Under the pieces are notes generated by a model. It saw nothing but the letters and a program-made list of their open reading frames with translations. It was not told where the DNA came from and ran no database searches. From the NCBI GenBank assembly GCA_030606845.1, contig JAUWFP010000085.1, positions 1 through 8,120 of the forward strand: a stretch of DNA of 8,120 bases. The letters are read 5' to 3'. Positions 6,780 to 8,120 of this stretch are shown piece after piece. The position numbers and the translations under genes were made by a program. This DNA is from Anaerolineales bacterium. Lineage in GTDB: Bacteria > Chloroflexota > Anaerolineae > Anaerolineales > E44-bin32. How positions within the stretch are numbered: the first letter of the stretch is position 1; every line of letters starts with the position of its first letter.

Positions 6780-7196
6780 ATGGTACATACGGGAAACATT
6801 GATCTGAGTACCAGGGGACATGCTGACATGCACGACCTGACGAAGGCCGTAGAGGATATCGTCGAGAGCTCCGGGGTGCACTCCGGTCTCGTTACGGTAT
6901 TCACCCCCTCGGCGACCAGTGCCATCACAACCATTGAATTCGAGTCGGGCGCGTTGGAAGATCTTCGGCATGCGCTCGACGAGATTGCCCCACAGGACCG
7001 TACCTACCAACATAATCTTCGTTGGGGAGACGGAAACGGTCATTCCCATTTGCGGTCGGCACTGCTCAAGACTTCTTTTTCGATTCCGATTGTCGCCGGT
7101 AACATGACGCTGGGAACATGGCAGCAGATCCTGTTCGTTGATTTCGACGTACACCCTCGCCAACGCCGCCTTGTCGTACAGGTCATGGGTGATTGA
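6780..7196 (+). CDS. yjbQ: YjbQ family protein (UPF0047, secondary thiamine-phosphate synthase type)
   Basis: The 138-residue protein is a full-length YjbQ. The family forms compact trimers; E. coli YjbQ has weak thiamine-phosphate synthase activity when overproduced, but its physiological role is not settled. Family landmarks in order are LSTRGHADMHDLT (9-21), the SGVHSGLVTVF block (31-41), TIEFESGALEDL (51-62), then H78, the putative active-site cluster GNGHSHL (85-91) with N86, H88 and H90, and LGTWQQILFVDFD (111-123). All the histidines expected at the active site are present. An upstream ATG at 6765 would add MKGSS, but the AAAGGA at 6768-6773 fits the ATG at 6780. The gene lies 92 bp after the cyclase and 66 bp before the deacetylase with no clear promoter. 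No thiamine gene is nearby, so a link to that pathway has no contextual support. Confidence 0.93.
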   Translation: MVHTGNIDLSTRGHADMHDLTKAVEDIVESSGVHSGLVTVFTPSATSAITTIEFESGALEDLRHALDEIAPQDRTYQHNLRWGDGNGHSHLRSALLKTSFSIPIVAGNMTLGTWQQILFVDFDVHPRQRRLVVQVMGD

Positions 7197-7250
7197 GCCT
7201 CGTGGTGTCGTAAGATGACAACCCATCGCTGATCGAAAGTTAAGGGGCAT

Positions 7251-7255
7251 AGGAG
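7251..7255 (+). promoter_or_regulatory. ribosome binding site supporting the TTG start of the PIG-L deacetylase
   Basis: AGGAG ends seven bases before a TTG at 7263. The TTG-encoded residue is followed directly by KRLLAVLAHPDDE, exactly where this family begins, and no in-frame ATG precedes it in a usable position. The rare TTG start is therefore well supported. Confidence 0.75.
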
Positions 7256-7262
7256 TTCAATA

Positions 7263-8108
7263 TTGAAACGTCTTCTAGCGGTTCTAGCGCACCCAGATGA
7301 TGAGAGCTTTGGCCCGGGCGGAACCTTGGCGCTTTATGCCCAGGAAGGCGTCGAAGTGCATCTCATCTGCGCCACGCGCGGTGATGTCGGCGCAATCCCG
7401 CCTGAGATGCAGCTAAACGCTGAAGAGACCGCTCGTATGCGCATGGACGAGCTGCGCTGCGCGGCGGAGCAGCTTGGATTGGCAGAGGTGCACATCCTGG
7501 GCTACCGCGATTCAGGCATGCCCGGCTCGAGCGACAATAACCACCCCGAGGCGCTTGCTGCAGCCCCGGTGGCAGAAGTCGCCGTGAAGGTTGCCGATCT
7601 GATGCGCCAGATACATCCACAGGTTGTGATCACCCACGACCCTGTCGGAGGCTACCATCACCCCGATCACATCGCCGTACACAAAGCAACTGTTGAAGCT
7701 TTCAACCGCGTAAGAGGGGAGATGGAGGGCGCATCTGTTCCTCCAAAGTCTTGCCTTCAAAAACTCTACTATCACACCTTCCCACGTCGTTTCCTGCGCA
7801 TCATGGTGCGGCTGCTGCCCCTCTTCGGCAAGAATCCCAGGAAATTCGGGCAGAATGAAGATATAGACTTGCTGGAGATCAGCCGCGACGACTTCCCCAT
7901 TCATGCCAGAATCGACTTCCGCCGGGTCGCCGATCAAAAAGAAAAAGCCTCTGCCTGCCACCAGAGCCAGCAGGGGCCGAGTTCCGGCGGGCTCTTTGGT
8001 GTGCTCATGAGGCTTTTTAGCGGACCGGAGACTTTCACGCGCGCCTACCCAGCAGCGGATGACAGGCTGCGAGAGCGTGACCTCTTCGACGGCGTGGACA
8101 GCGGCTGA
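7263..8108 (+). CDS. PIG-L / LmbE-type zinc-dependent deacetylase
   Basis: The 281-residue protein belongs to the metal-dependent N-acetylglucosaminyl deacetylase family (Pfam PF02585), which includes PIG-L, the mycothiol enzymes MshB and Mca, and BshB of bacillithiol synthesis. The zinc site is AHPDDE (9-14), with H10 and D13 as ligands and D12 as probable base, together with H136 in HHPDHIAVH (132-140). THDPVGGY (124-131) precedes it as in MshB. The QKEKASACHQSQ stretch (225-236) matches the late conserved Lys-x-x-Ala…His-x-Ser/Thr-Gln segment of Mca and MshB. Residues 175-202 are a basic, hydrophobic stretch (FRIMVRLLPLFGKNP-like) without signal-peptide character. The substrate could be a thiol cofactor precursor, a mycothiol-type conjugate or an acetylated sugar; neighbours do not settle it. 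The start is TTG with a good AGGAG site. Twelve bases remain after the stop, so downstream context is not visible. Confidence 0.93.
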   Translation: MKRLLAVLAHPDDESFGPGGTLALYAQEGVEVHLICATRGDVGAIPPEMQLNAEETARMRMDELRCAAEQLGLAEVHILGYRDSGMPGSSDNNHPEALAAAPVAEVAVKVADLMRQIHPQVVITHDPVGGYHHPDHIAVHKATVEAFNRVRGEMEGASVPPKSCLQKLYYHTFPRRFLRIMVRLLPLFGKNPRKFGQNEDIDLLEISRDDFPIHARIDFRRVADQKEKASACHQSQQGPSSGGLFGVLMRLFSGPETFTRAYPAADDRLRERDLFDGVDSG

Positions 8109-8120
8109 CCACACCGGCCA

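Noticed and set aside
7204..7224. Imperfect inverted repeat GGTGTC / GACAACC between yjbQ and the deacetylase gene as a terminator
   Set aside because: It has six pairs with a bulge and no T run, so it does not support a terminator call.
7512..8114. A 200-codon minus-strand open frame opposite the PIG-L deacetylase
   Set aside because: The plus strand carries all family motifs across the same region; the minus-strand product has no recognisable features.
1..8120. Defence, toxin-antitoxin, mobile-element or biosynthetic-cluster content
   Set aside because: No transposase, integrase, toxin, nuclease-helicase, CRISPR repeat, tRNA or carrier/synthase gene is visible. The genes are mostly common housekeeping or signalling families.

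Overview
The window holds eight protein-coding genes, one of them cut by the left edge, and no RNA genes, mobile elements, CRISPR arrays or prophage genes that I can see. The base composition is moderately GC-rich. The mix of GTG/TTG/ATG starts, purine-rich ribosome binding sites and enzyme types fits a free-living bacterium. My impression is of Chloroflexota (Anaerolineae-like), but that rests on the general flavour of the proteins and no marker gene here decides it.

Layout. Positions 2-514 (+) are the C-terminal end of an unidentified helical-repeat protein. It is followed after a 39 bp gap by an M20-family metallopeptidase resembling carboxypeptidase G2 (554-1684, +). A convergent gene (1671-2948, -) overlaps the peptidase tail by 14 bp and encodes a membrane-anchored HExxH metallopeptidase of a poorly known type. 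It diverges from a nucleotide-sugar epimerase/dehydratase (3046-3987, +) across a 97 bp spacer. That spacer carries two good, interlocked promoters. The minus-strand promoter is placed so that transcription should begin at or next to the ATG, which suggests a leaderless mRNA.

After a 120 bp gap comes a tight row of genes on the plus strand: a 3-methyladenine DNA glycosylase (4108-4701), the enoyl-ACP reductase FabI (4714-5505), and a six-helix membrane diguanylate cyclase (5527-6687). The ribosome binding site of fabI sits on the stop codon of the glycosylase gene, so these two are probably translated from one mRNA. A YjbQ-family protein (6780-7196) and a PIG-L/LmbE-type deacetylase (7263-8108) follow on the same strand with gaps of 66-92 bp, and no strong terminator separates them.

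How they work together. I see no single pathway linking the genes. The row looks like housekeeping and signalling genes sharing transcription: alkylated-base repair, fatty-acid elongation, c-di-GMP synthesis and small-molecule hydrolysis. The points most worth a second look are the leaderless, divergently controlled HExxH peptidase and a textbook beta-clamp-binding pentapeptide (QLSLF) at the C-terminus of the diguanylate cyclase. I did not find convincing evidence of a new multi-gene system.
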